Part shown: piece after piece, positions 30,285 to 38,304 of the stretch
How the letters are laid out: each line of letters begins with the position of its first letter
How positions within the stretch are numbered: the first letter of the stretch is position 1
Virus record (IMG/VR): IMGVR_UViG_3300024177_000023
Coordinates: 1 to 41,674 of that record
Length of the DNA stretch: 41,674 nucleotides
Reading direction: 5' to 3' (one strand)
Source: a virus
Translations under genes and position numbers: made by a program
Notes under the pieces: generated by a model
Told to the model about the DNA's origin: nothing
Databases searched by the model: none
The model's input: only the letters and a program-made list of their open reading frames with translations

Positions 30285-30643
30285 CATTTCAGCGCCGATT
30301 GTGTCAAATCTGACACGCACTACTTTGCAGCGTGTCACGCTTGACACACTTTATCTAACATGGAATCAATGGCTTGCGAGCAGTCTGGTTTACATAATAG
30401 AAATTTATCAGACACGGCATGTTAACTCCTTTGTTTTCGCCTATTTACAAATCCCCCAAAACGACCGCGATAGGATTAGGCAAAAGTGTTTGACCTGGCC
30501 GGCAATCAGCGCAGAATGTTCGCTAAGTCTATGATAGGAAAAGGCTTGAGCCTTCCTGTGAGGGATTCTTGGGCCGGGCGGGTTGCCCCCACGAACCTGC
30601 TCTACTGCTGGGCTATGGCCTTTTTCAAACCAGGCCCAATCTC
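30285..30643. other. Early/late intergenic control region
   Basis: This ~360-bp stretch is the largest gene-free gap apart from the RNA locus. It holds two dyads (30301-30347), a relatively AT-rich middle (30350-30450), a hairpin AAGGC-TTGA-GCCTT (30541-30554), and a GC-rich block (30560-30620) ending in T5 (30621-30625). On the minus strand the GC-rich block contains a D-arm-like string. It may be an origin or switch region; no DnaA-box array is seen. Confidence 0.45.
30301..30347. promoter_or_regulatory. Tandem dyads GTGTCA-N4-TGACAC
   Basis: GTGTCA-AATC-TGACAC (30301-30316) and GTGTCA-CGCT-TGACAC (30332-30347) are two perfect dyads with centres 31 bp apart, about three helical turns. The inner arms also pair with each other (TGACACGC / GCGTGTCA). 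This is the geometry of cooperative repressor sites on one DNA face or of a replication/partition site. Confidence 0.6.
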
Positions 30644-30672
30644 TTGACTGTAGTACGAATCCGTAGTACAAA
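30644..30672 (+). promoter_or_regulatory. Promoter of the late region, leaderless
   Basis: TTGACT (30644-30649), a 17-bp spacer, TACAAA (30667-30672). The ATG of the first gene is at 30678, 5 nt after the -10, so the mRNA should begin at or next to the initiation codon. All following genes to the terminator at 18834 (across the window ends) lie in the same direction. Confidence 0.65.
30650..30669 (+). repeat. Direct repeats GTAGTAC inside the late promoter
   Basis: GTAGTAC at 30650-30656 and 30663-30669 (13-bp step), with a third copy at 30692-30698 in the start of the gene. They share GTAGTA with the palindrome at 18942. Short direct repeats are typical targets of ribbon-helix-helix proteins, and such a protein is encoded immediately downstream. 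Confidence 0.6.
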
Positions 30673-30677
30673 GCCTC

Positions 30678-30950
30678 ATGGCCAAGAAAAACGTAGTACA
30701 GTTCAGGGCAACGGAAACCGAGTACGCAGTGCTTACGCTAGCAGCTAGGGAAGCAGGTACAACGGTGTCAGAACTGGTGCGGGATAAGCTGTTCGGGAGA
30801 GAACGGGCGGGTATCGCGTTGAACGCATTGCCTGAAACTAGTGGCCTCAATGTCTCGGCTAGATTGGATGGGGAGCCTATCTACAAGAGCCATCCGAAGG
30901 CGTGCACGTGCTTTTTGTGTAATTCGGCGCGGAATGCGGGGTTGAAGTGA
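30678..30950 (+). CDS. Ribbon-helix-helix (Arc/CopG-type) regulator
   Basis: The product is 90 aa. Residues 1-40 follow the fold exactly: beta strand KNVVQFRATE, helix TEYAVLTLAAREAG, turn TTVS, helix ELVRDKLFG. The C-terminal part has three Cys (ACTCFLCNSA) after KSHPK, a possible small metal site. As the first gene after a promoter filled with GTAGTAC repeats it probably regulates itself, and through the same hexamer perhaps the early promoter. Confidence 0.75.
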   Translation: MAKKNVVQFRATETEYAVLTLAAREAGTTVSELVRDKLFGRERAGIALNALPETSGLNVSARLDGEPIYKSHPKACTCFLCNSARNAGLK

Positions 30951-31183
30951 TTCAACTAACGCCTGACCCCTCTGACGCCAACCGGCTAATCCTGACACAA
31001 ACTGTCACTTTGCTTCTGGACCGCACGCTGGTTGAGAGCTTGTCGAAGGAAGTGGAAGAGGCGATACGCAGGCAGGCGGCAAAGGATTTGAAGGGCAACG
31101 CCGAGGTGCGGAAGGCGATCTCGAAAGCGGCGGAAGCGAAGCTCTTGGAACTGCTAGGAGTGAAGGTTGACCCGGCTCTGTGA
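30947..31183 (+). CDS. 78-aa helical protein
   Basis: GTG 30947 overlaps the regulator's stop (GTGA). The product ends in a long Ala/Lys/Glu helix (VEEAIRRQAAKDLKGNAEVR). Function unknown. Confidence 0.5.
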   Translation: MIQLTPDPSDANRLILTQTVTLLLDRTLVESLSKEVEEAIRRQAAKDLKGNAEVRKAISKAAEAKLLELLGVKVDPAL

Positions 31184-31676
31184 GTTGGCTTCTAAGTACG
31201 GCACGGACAAGGTTCCTTACTATACCCCGTTTTATGATTTGCTGCTCGGCAACCGGGAAGTCCATCAAGTGCTCGAAATCGGCATAGGTACTAGAGCCTC
31301 TATGACTCATGTGCCCGGCTACGAGCCGGGAGCCAGTCTCAGGATGTGGGCGGAGTATTTCCCCGAAGCGAAGGTAGTGGGCTTTGACCGCGACCCCGAG
31401 ATGCGCTCCGAGGGCCGGATAATCACCTTCCTGGTGGATGAGCGCGACACCACAAGGCTGGCCGAGGCTGCCGCTGAGTTCGGGACCTTTGAGCTGATTG
31501 TCGATGACGGGAGCCATTCCCCCAATGATCAATTCCAGACCGCCCTAACCCTCATGCCGTTTCTCTCTGACGGCGGGGTGTATATCGTCGAGGATGCCGC
31601 CGACATCGAATTGCCATTCCCGCACTATTGGGTCAAAGGCTCCACAGGCGCGAGGTTCATAGTCGTTCATGGGTAG
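31167..31676 (+). CDS. Class I SAM methyltransferase, macrocin-O-MTase/CmcI-like
   Basis: TTG 31167 is chosen because AGGAG lies 6 nt upstream. The product is 169 aa. Features: SKYGTDKVPYYTPFYDLLL at the N-terminus, motif I VLEIGIGT, acidic motif VVGFDRDPEM, and DDGSHSPNDQ, all typical of sugar O-methyltransferases of the macrocin/CmcI group. It overlaps the glycosyltransferase gene, so the two likely act on one glycan. Confidence 0.75.
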   Translation: MTRLCELASKYGTDKVPYYTPFYDLLLGNREVHQVLEIGIGTRASMTHVPGYEPGASLRMWAEYFPEAKVVGFDRDPEMRSEGRIITFLVDERDTTRLAEAAAEFGTFELIVDDGSHSPNDQFQTALTLMPFLSDGGVYIVEDAADIELPFPHYWVKGSTGARFIVVHG

Positions 31677-33159
31677 CAACACAACCATGGTTCTCACTTC
31701 CTGCGATAGACACGACCTCCTCAAAGAGACGCTAGATTCCTTTATCCGCGTGAACTGCGGAGGAGGCAAACCCGATGCCACAATCATTATCGAGGATTCC
31801 ACGGTTCCGATGCCTGACTGGTTGCGCGAGAACATCCACTACTACTCAGCTAACATCGGGAAAGTCTCTTGGATTCAAAATGGTGCGAGGATGGGCCAGG
31901 TCTACTCGATTGACCGAGCCTACCAGCACGTCAAGACTGATTTTATCTTCCACTGCGAGGATGATTGGCGTTTTGATCTGGGCGGCGGCTGGATGCAGGA
32001 ATCAAAAGCCATCCTCGAGCAAAACCCGAAGATTATCCAGGTGAGTCTAAGGGGGCCTACCGGCTGGCACCAGCTTATCGATTTGCCGCCCTACGAGGGC
32101 TTCAAGGTTGCCATGCCCGGCTGGAAAGGCGGCTGGGGCGGCTTGTCGTGGAATCCCGGCCTGCGGCGGCTCTCCGACTATCGGCTCATCGGCTCCTACG
32201 GCAAGCACATCAGCTACGAAAACTTCGGGCTTGAAAGCGAGCGCATCCTGTCTCAGCTCTACCTCGGCATGGGCTACCGCATGGCCGATCTCAACCGACC
32301 GATCGTTAGCCACACAGGGGGGAGCTGCTCCCGCTCGGCCAACTTCAAGGCTCCGATGCCCAAAATCCTCATCGCCATCCCGGTATGCCACAAATTCAAC
32401 TATGGGCAATGGAGGTCGGGCGACGATGAGCGATTTGACCAGGCGAATGCTTTTGAGAATCGCCCTTACGGGATGGGCATACACATTGATGGCCCTAATC
32501 CTCGTGTTCAGGCCCTCCGCGAAACCTGGCTCCAGGACGTAGCGCCATTCTCGAAGCATGTGGATTACCGCCTATTCTACGGTCGCGCAGAGTGTCCCCA
32601 CGGAGAAGGCAACCGGCAAGCAGACATTTTCCACTACACAGGCGCTTGCATGAAGCGCGACTCTTTGCCCGATGAAGTCTTTCTCGACGTGCCGGACGAC
32701 TACGGAAGCCTTCCCCAAAAGACTATAGCCATGTGCCAGTACGCGAAGGAGCGCGACTATGACTTCCTATTTAAGCCTGACGACGATACCTACGTACGGG
32801 TGGATAAACTGGTCGCGGAACTTCTCGGAAACCGTTTTATGGACTACGGGGGATTCTGTCACGCTCATGTCGCTGGAGGAGGTCCCGGATACTGGCTCAG
32901 CCGGCGAGCCTTCTCAATCGTTGCCGAGAAAGCGAACCTCGAAAACTGGGCGGAAGACGTAACCGTATCGAAGACGCTCCATTACAACGGCATTCAGCCC
33001 GTGAATCTTCCGGGGCACCGCTCCGGGATGAGTAACCACTGGTTTGACGTTGAGAACATGACGCCGGACCTCGTGGCCGTCCATGCCGTGCAACCCGAAG
33101 CCATGCGAGAACTTTACCGAAGGGACCATGCCGAAATTCAAACATGCGCTGCTGACTAA
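31669..33159 (+). CDS. Two-domain glycosyltransferase (GT2-like plus GT31-like)
   Basis: The product is 496 aa. The N-terminal domain (1-225) has the GT-A opening VLTSCDRHDLLKETLDSFI and FHCEDDW (residues 94-100), a DxD-type metal site. The C-terminal domain (230-496) resembles beta-1,3-galactosyltransferases: RETWLQDV, FLDVPDDYGSLPQKTIAMC, FLFKPDDDTYVRVD (DDD 371-373), a Gly-rich GYWLSR segment and ENWAEDV. Two sugar-transfer activities in one chain could build a disaccharide on a phage or host surface molecule. It lies next to a methyltransferase, just before the packaging genes. Confidence 0.75.
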   Translation: MGSNTTMVLTSCDRHDLLKETLDSFIRVNCGGGKPDATIIIEDSTVPMPDWLRENIHYYSANIGKVSWIQNGARMGQVYSIDRAYQHVKTDFIFHCEDDWRFDLGGGWMQESKAILEQNPKIIQVSLRGPTGWHQLIDLPPYEGFKVAMPGWKGGWGGLSWNPGLRRLSDYRLIGSYGKHISYENFGLESERILSQLYLGMGYRMADLNRPIVSHTGGSCSRSANFKAPMPKILIAIPVCHKFNYGQWRSGDDERFDQANAFENRPYGMGIHIDGPNPRVQALRETWLQDVAPFSKHVDYRLFYGRAECPHGEGNRQADIFHYTGACMKRDSLPDEVFLDVPDDYGSLPQKTIAMCQYAKERDYDFLFKPDDDTYVRVDKLVAELLGNRFMDYGGFCHAHVAGGGPGYWLSRRAFSIVAEKANLENWAEDVTVSKTLHYNGIQPVNLPGHRSGMSNHWFDVENMTPDLVAVHAVQPEAMRELYRRDHAEIQTCAAD

Positions 33160-33352
33160 GGGCGAGTACCGCGAAATGATTGCGATGTGGATGCGCAATC
33201 CCAAAATCACGGCCAAGCAGTTCCTCGAATTCGCCGCACTCTATAACGAGGTCAGTAACAAACGCACGAAGATGAAAGGCAAGGACCCCGAACCTACCCC
33301 GGACGATTTGAACGAAATGGTCTTGAAACTGGAGGGAAAGAAACATGGATAA
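33128..33352 (+). CDS. 74-aa protein upstream of terminase
   Basis: ATG 33128 (GAAGGGACC upstream) starts inside the glycosyltransferase end. The product MPKFKHALLTKGEYREMIA ... LKLEGKKHG is basic and helical. Its position before the large terminase makes a small-terminase or packaging accessory role possible, but it is short for a small terminase. Confidence 0.5.
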   Translation: MPKFKHALLTKGEYREMIAMWMRNPKITAKQFLEFAALYNEVSNKRTKMKGKDPEPTPDDLNEMVLKLEGKKHG

Positions 33353-33569
33353 CAGCATTCTCGCTGGCAAGAAAAAGCCCGAAGGGAAGTTGAAGCTCGT
33401 CCCGGCTGGGCAGGGTCATAAGCCCAAAGGCGCACACGGACGTGCGGCTGTCAAAGCACTAGGCCGCACCAAGACCACGGGCAACTTCAAAAAGATTGAA
33501 GCGGCAAAAGGGAAGGGTGCGGCTATCGCTGCGTACCAAAACGCGCTGAAGGCTCACAAAGCAGGGTAA
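33345..33569 (+). CDS. 74-aa very basic protein upstream of terminase
   Basis: It starts by ATGG overlap region and ends in TAATG overlap with the terminase. Very Lys/Gly/Ala-rich (GKKKPEGKLKLVPAGQGHK, KGAHGRAAVKALGRTKTTG), probably DNA-binding. It could serve in packaging. Family not recognised. Confidence 0.5.
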   Translation: MDNSILAGKKKPEGKLKLVPAGQGHKPKGAHGRAAVKALGRTKTTGNFKKIEAAKGKGAAIAAYQNALKAHKAG

Positions 33570-35191
33570 TGGGCAAGCAGGTAGAAGCACAAAAGCTGGT
33601 TGAGGAACGGGCAAGGGCCCGAAGAGACAAATTCTTTCTCGCCAATGACATCCTCGGCTACGACTTCCAGCCCGACACCCATGCCGAACTCTTCGCCTGC
33701 TACACAAAGTACAAGGAGAACACGCCATGGGTCGAACACGACGAAATCAAGAACCGGCTGATTCTTTGGTCTCGCGGCCATTACAAAACAACGGCTGTAG
33801 TGGTCGAAGTCATTCAAGCAATCCTGAACTTCCCCGATATTCGCGTGATTCTCATGCAAGGCTCCGTAGCTCTGACGAAGACCCTCTTCCGGCAAATCAA
33901 AAGCCACTTCATCGGGGAAGCCTATGGGTCTCGCCTAAAGGAACTCTTTCCTGAGTTCTGCGGAGAGCCGAAAGAACTTGGGCCGCATCCCTCGACGCAG
34001 TTCATCGTTCCTTGCAGGCGAAACAAGCAACTGGCGCAAGCTACGGTTACGGTAGCCAGCCCCCGGTCAGTCAAGACCGGCTCGCACTACGACCTTGGGG
34101 TGTTTGACGACCTCGTTACGGACCAGAACTTTAGGAATCCTAAGCTACTTGAAAAGGTTACGGAAGACTTCACGCTGGCGCAGTCGCTGATCGACCCCGG
34201 AGGCTACCGGCTTGTCAGCGGGACGCGCTACGCCTTTGGCGACACTTACGAGCAAATTATCCGCTGGCAGGCGCAAGGCAACAAGTGGATTATCTCCGTC
34301 AAGAATTGCTGGACGGACGAGAGCCAGAATAAACCCGACCATGAGAAGGTTCCGCGCTTCCCGCGCTTCACTAAAAAGAGCGGGCAGCTTGGTGGCTTCA
34401 CCAGAGAAGATTTGCTTCAGATGCAGGCCGATGACCCGGCGACCTTTGCCTGCCAGTACCTCAACCAGCCGATTCACTTCAGCAAGGTTGCCTTCACCGA
34501 AGAGCTTTGGGAAGGAGCCATGATTGCGGCGGACGATGCTCCGGTGCTTGGCACAGCCGTGCTCATGGTAGACCTGGCATCCGGCGAGTCCGAGAACGCC
34601 GACGACAGCGTTATCGCGGCGGGGAAGTCCGACAGGCTCGGAGTGAACTATCTCGTGGACATGCGCGGCGGGCAATGGATGCCGATGGAGCTGGCCATGA
34701 ACGTAATCGACATGACCCTCCGGCACCGTCCATCGCGTCTGTGTTTTGAGAACACCGCGAGCTGCAAATACTTCGTCGATTACCTCCGCATGGTAGCGCG
34801 AGAAAAGAACGTCTATTTGCCGCTCGAAATGGTCAAGGTAAACACCACGCCAGACGCGAAGAATACCCGCGTCGTGGGGCTGGCCGGGAAGATTGGCCGG
34901 AAACGCTTCCGTGTGCTCAAGGGATTGCCGAAACTCGACCGTCTGAAAACGCAATCTTACGAGTTTCCAAAAAGTACGAAGTCTAGACACCGCCATGACG
35001 ATTACCCCGACACTGCGGCGCTGCTCGACCAGGAACTCTCGAACGATTCCCTGGCTGTGCCTCTGAGACAGCCCGCGAAGCACCCGATTCTTGCCATGAT
35101 GGCCGACCGGGAGAACGCCTTGGTGAAAATGCTGACACAGCAGGAACTCGCAGCGGTTAGCGAGCCGGACGTTACGGGGCTAGAGGTCTAA
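33569..35191 (+). CDS. Terminase large subunit
   Basis: The 540-aa product has both terminase parts. ATPase: Walker A-like WSRGHYKTT (residues 67-75), Walker B LGVFDD (176-181), coupling motif VSGTR (216-220). RNase H-like nuclease: VDLASGE (D335), FENTAS (E394), HRHDDYPD (D477-D481). It cuts and pumps DNA into the prohead through the portal encoded next. The permuted circular map would fit headful packaging, but the sequence alone does not prove it. Confidence 0.9.
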   Translation: MGKQVEAQKLVEERARARRDKFFLANDILGYDFQPDTHAELFACYTKYKENTPWVEHDEIKNRLILWSRGHYKTTAVVVEVIQAILNFPDIRVILMQGSVALTKTLFRQIKSHFIGEAYGSRLKELFPEFCGEPKELGPHPSTQFIVPCRRNKQLAQATVTVASPRSVKTGSHYDLGVFDDLVTDQNFRNPKLLEKVTEDFTLAQSLIDPGGYRLVSGTRYAFGDTYEQIIRWQAQGNKWIISVKNCWTDESQNKPDHEKVPRFPRFTKKSGQLGGFTREDLLQMQADDPATFACQYLNQPIHFSKVAFTEELWEGAMIAADDAPVLGTAVLMVDLASGESENADDSVIAAGKSDRLGVNYLVDMRGGQWMPMELAMNVIDMTLRHRPSRLCFENTASCKYFVDYLRMVAREKNVYLPLEMVKVNTTPDAKNTRVVGLAGKIGRKRFRVLKGLPKLDRLKTQSYEFPKSTKSRHRHDDYPDTAALLDQELSNDSLAVPLRQPAKHPILAMMADRENALVKMLTQQELAAVSEPDVTGLEV

Positions 35192-37174
35192 ATGGGCGGA
35201 TTCCGGTCACTTCCACAAGCAATCGACCCCGGCGAGCAACAGACTCCGATTCTCCCGGAGGAAGTGAAGCCAGCAGGAGAGGCTTGGGACGATGAGACGG
35301 CCCTCGGCATCGTTCTGGCCGACGTTTCAAGCACGCTCAGCTACTACCAGTCGAAGGGACTGACGCCTCTAGGCGTTGAGAATGCCGATGACTTGGTGCG
35401 TGGTTATGTGAGACCCCGGCAATGGCCTGACGGGAAGCCTCGCGCGAACCTCTCGATGCACGTTTCGCTGCAAGCCATCGAGAAAATCATGCCCTCGCTA
35501 TACATGAGTCTCTTTCCTCCGGGCAAGAAGATGCCATTTGTCGTTGAAGCGGTAGGGAAAACGAAGCCAGAAGCCGCGAGAGCCAATGCTTCGCTACTTT
35601 GGTGGGGCATGAAACGCTCTGACCTAAAGGAAGAGATGCGCATTTCGCTGAAAAGCGCATTGACCTACGGCCCGACGTTCGGCGTTTGGGGCTGGGAGAC
35701 GAAAACGGTCAGGAAAAAGGTCTATGCCAAGACTTCTGACGGGAAAATGAAAGGCACGCAGAAGGAAATTGATTGGGAATGCCCGAAATATGAGTCCGTT
35801 GACCCGCGCTACTTCGGATACGACCCGACTTTGCGCCGGCAGGACGTGCGCAAGGGGAAATTCTACTTCCGGCAGGTGATGACGAACGGTTACGGGCTTG
35901 ACGAACTACGGGACGACCCTTCCTATAAGAATATCCCGACAAACGAGGAACTGGCGGAGATTCTATCGAGGAAATCGGAGCCTACCGAGGATTCGCTGAA
36001 GGATAATAAGCGAGCCGTGTGGCGGGAGTTCCAAGCCAAGCTCGATACCGAGGATGCGAGCAAGGACCCGATGATGCACCCTCTTGAAATCCTAGAATAC
36101 GTCACGGATGACCGCGTAGTTGCGATTCTGCAAAGGAAAATCACGATCAGGAACGAAGAGAACGAGTTTGGGCGCAAGAACGCCGTGTCCTGCTCGTTCA
36201 TTGACGTGCTTGGTTCCTGCTGGGGCTTTGGCATCCCTAAACTGATTGCCGGAGAGCAACGGCTCCAGCAAGGCGTGGTGAATACGTGGATTGATTCTCT
36301 GGCCCTTGTGCTGAATCCCGTCTATCAGCTCTTGAAAGGCGTGGGGCCGGGCACGCAGACTATTCCTGTCTCGCCTGGCAAGGTGATTACCGAAAGCGGG
36401 GAACTAAAGCCACTCGTTACGCCTGACGTTACCGGGCCAGCGATGGAAGCGATTGCCGGGTCTGACGCGAGAGCCAGTCAAAAAGTAGGAGCCAACGGGC
36501 CTTCGGACGCGCCGACTCAGGCACTACGGACTGGCAAGGGCGTGGACGCTTTCGCCAGCGACTTTATCCAGCGGCTGCAATACTTCCTCGAACAGTTTAT
36601 CAATCTCGTTTACATCCCGGTGCTCGAAGCCTATCTCGAAATCATTCACGACCACCTAACGGAAGAGCAAATCAACGAGATTCTCACCGAGGAAGAGGGC
36701 AAGGCCTACGAGGGCGACATCACGGACGTGTACAACGCCGACTTGCGGGTTGACGTAATAGCGGGCGCGAACATGATGGCGAAGTTTGCGGCCAGTCAGC
36801 TTGCGCCGATGATTATCCAGCTCGTTTCTGCTGGCCCTGTGGCCGACCAGTTCGAGGTTGCGGCCAAGAAGTTCAACTATGTGGAGTTTGTCTCTGAAAC
36901 GGTGGATTTGATGGGCTGGGATTTGGAGCACCTTATTGAAGACATGACGGACGAGGACAAGCAGCGCGTCAAGGACAAGAACCAGGCGATGAGCCGTGGC
37001 ATTGCCGCCCAGCAACTACAAGCTCAGAAGGCAGGGGACACGCTCAACCAGATTGACGCCAAGGCCAGCGGGCAAGCCGGGGTAGCCGTGGTCAGGCAGA
37101 TTCTAAAGACACATTCGGATGCTGCGATGGCGGCGGTAGAGCAGGGCCAGGGGAGCGACAATGGCCAGCAATGA
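35192..37174 (+). CDS. Portal protein
   Basis: The product is 660 aa, starting one base after the terminase stop. It has a helical N-terminal region (WDDETALGIVLADVSSTLSY), beta/helical wing (SLKSALTYGPTFGVWGWETK; YESVDPRYFGYDPTLRRQDV), a central ALVLNPVYQLLKGV stretch, and long C-terminal helices (KQRVKDKNQAMSRGIAAQQL). Size and place between terminase and scaffold match large podovirus portals (P22 type). It forms the dodecameric DNA channel and binds the adaptor. Confidence 0.8.
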   Translation: MGGFRSLPQAIDPGEQQTPILPEEVKPAGEAWDDETALGIVLADVSSTLSYYQSKGLTPLGVENADDLVRGYVRPRQWPDGKPRANLSMHVSLQAIEKIMPSLYMSLFPPGKKMPFVVEAVGKTKPEAARANASLLWWGMKRSDLKEEMRISLKSALTYGPTFGVWGWETKTVRKKVYAKTSDGKMKGTQKEIDWECPKYESVDPRYFGYDPTLRRQDVRKGKFYFRQVMTNGYGLDELRDDPSYKNIPTNEELAEILSRKSEPTEDSLKDNKRAVWREFQAKLDTEDASKDPMMHPLEILEYVTDDRVVAILQRKITIRNEENEFGRKNAVSCSFIDVLGSCWGFGIPKLIAGEQRLQQGVVNTWIDSLALVLNPVYQLLKGVGPGTQTIPVSPGKVITESGELKPLVTPDVTGPAMEAIAGSDARASQKVGANGPSDAPTQALRTGKGVDAFASDFIQRLQYFLEQFINLVYIPVLEAYLEIIHDHLTEEQINEILTEEEGKAYEGDITDVYNADLRVDVIAGANMMAKFAASQLAPMIIQLVSAGPVADQFEVAAKKFNYVEFVSETVDLMGWDLEHLIEDMTDEDKQRVKDKNQAMSRGIAAQQLQAQKAGDTLNQIDAKASGQAGVAVVRQILKTHSDAAMAAVEQGQGSDNGQQ

Positions 37175-37469
37175 AATAGCGCGGCTCGTGGCGATCAAGA
37201 ACGCTCTTCACGGAACTACTTCGACGCAAGGCTGGATGTACGTCAAGCAGATTGCCGACAACCTCGTGGCCAATTCAGTGAACGAAGCCCTTGAGGAAGA
37301 GGACCGCGACAGAGGCGAGAGCAAGAGGCTCAAGGCAGCGGCACTCAAGAAGGGTTTCGCGGAACTGTTCAGCGCCATCGAAAGCGCACAGGCCATCAAC
37401 CCGGAAGCGGACTTTGAAACGGGGCTAGGAAATCTGGAAAGAGGAGACACGGATGCCGCAACTAACTGA
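37161..37469 (+). CDS. 102-aa helical protein between portal and scaffold
   Basis: It starts in the portal end with CAGGGGAG upstream. It is acidic and helical (NSVNEALEEEDRDRGESKR, GFAELFSAIESAQ). Probably a head-assembly accessory. Not recognised. Confidence 0.5.
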   Translation: MASNEIARLVAIKNALHGTTSTQGWMYVKQIADNLVANSVNEALEEEDRDRGESKRLKAAALKKGFAELFSAIESAQAINPEADFETGLGNLERGDTDAATN

Positions 37470-38304
37470 AGCAGAGCTTGAGAAACTAAGCACGGACGAG
37501 CTTCGCGCCCTAGCCATGAAAGAAGTAGTGGAAGAGCCAGAGAAGGAAGAGCCCAAGAAAGCGCCTGAGCCGGAACCTGAAGAACAGGAAGAAACTGAAG
37601 AAGAGGAAGAGAAGCATATCTACCGCAAGGAAATCGACAACGGCAATGGCGTGATTGAGGTCTTCGAGGCCGACTCCGTTGATGAGCTGATTGACAAGAT
37701 TGCCGAGGGCAAGCGCAACGCGAGCCTCAAGATTCGAGAACTAAGCGAGAAAATCAAGGTTGAGGACACCCGCACCGCGCAACAGAAGGCCGACGATGAA
37801 TATGTGATTGCCGAACGGCTCAAGAAAGAGCCGTCGAAGGCGATACGAGAAATCATCTCGGAAGTCATTGAAGAGCGCATAGCGAAGCAAGTCCAGTGGG
37901 ACAAAGACCAGTCGCGCTTCGTTCAGACACACCCAGATTTTATCGCCAACGCTGACAATGGAAAGAGGCTCACGGACGAGGTTCAACGCCTCGGACTTAC
38001 CCCTGACTATGCCAGCTTGGAGAAGGCTTACCAGACGCTTAAAGCGAGCGGATTGCTCCTGCTGAAAGCCGAAGGAAGCGAAGAGGCCACGGAAACGGAA
38101 ACCAAGGAATCTGAGCGGATTGCTCAGCCCAAGGCGGAAGTTACGCAGCCACGCAGTCCGAAGAGAGGCTCGAATCTGTCCACGCGCACGGCAGTAGCGC
38201 CAAAGCCAGATACCGCGCCCTCCGAGGATGAGGCTTATGAGTTACCCCTTGACAAATTAAGAGAATTGGCCAACAGGCAGTTAGCGGAGAGAAATAATGC
38301 ATAG
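37453..38304 (+). CDS. Scaffolding protein
   Basis: The product is 283 aa, acidic and helical. The N-terminus is Glu/Pro-rich (EEPEKEEPKKAPEPEPEEQE), the middle coiled coil (KIRELSEKIKVEDTRTAQQK), with HPDFIANADNGKRL and a helical end (LPLDKLRELANRQLAERNN). Position just upstream of the capsid gene and this composition are standard for scaffolds that guide prohead assembly and are then lost. The next gene starts in its last codons. Confidence 0.75.
   Translation: MPQLTEAELEKLSTDELRALAMKEVVEEPEKEEPKKAPEPEPEEQEETEEEEEKHIYRKEIDNGNGVIEVFEADSVDELIDKIAEGKRNASLKIRELSEKIKVEDTRTAQQKADDEYVIAERLKKEPSKAIREIISEVIEERIAKQVQWDKDQSRFVQTHPDFIANADNGKRLTDEVQRLGLTPDYASLEKAYQTLKASGLLLLKAEGSEEATETETKESERIAQPKAEVTQPRSPKRGSNLSTRTAVAPKPDTAPSEDEAYELPLDKLRELANRQLAERNNA

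Noticed and set aside
30341-30357. Promoter from TTGACA at 30341
   Set aside because: TATCTA follows after only 5 bp and no suitable -10 lies at 16-18 bp; the TTGACA is part of the dyad.
30235-30534. 99-aa frame over the control region
   Set aside because: It starts inside the GIY-YIG gene without a ribosome site, runs through the dyads, and has no protein-like domain pattern.
34145-35083. 312-aa minus-strand frame opposite the terminase
   Set aside because: It is a mirror frame of a strongly supported terminase gene, with no motif and no ribosome site.
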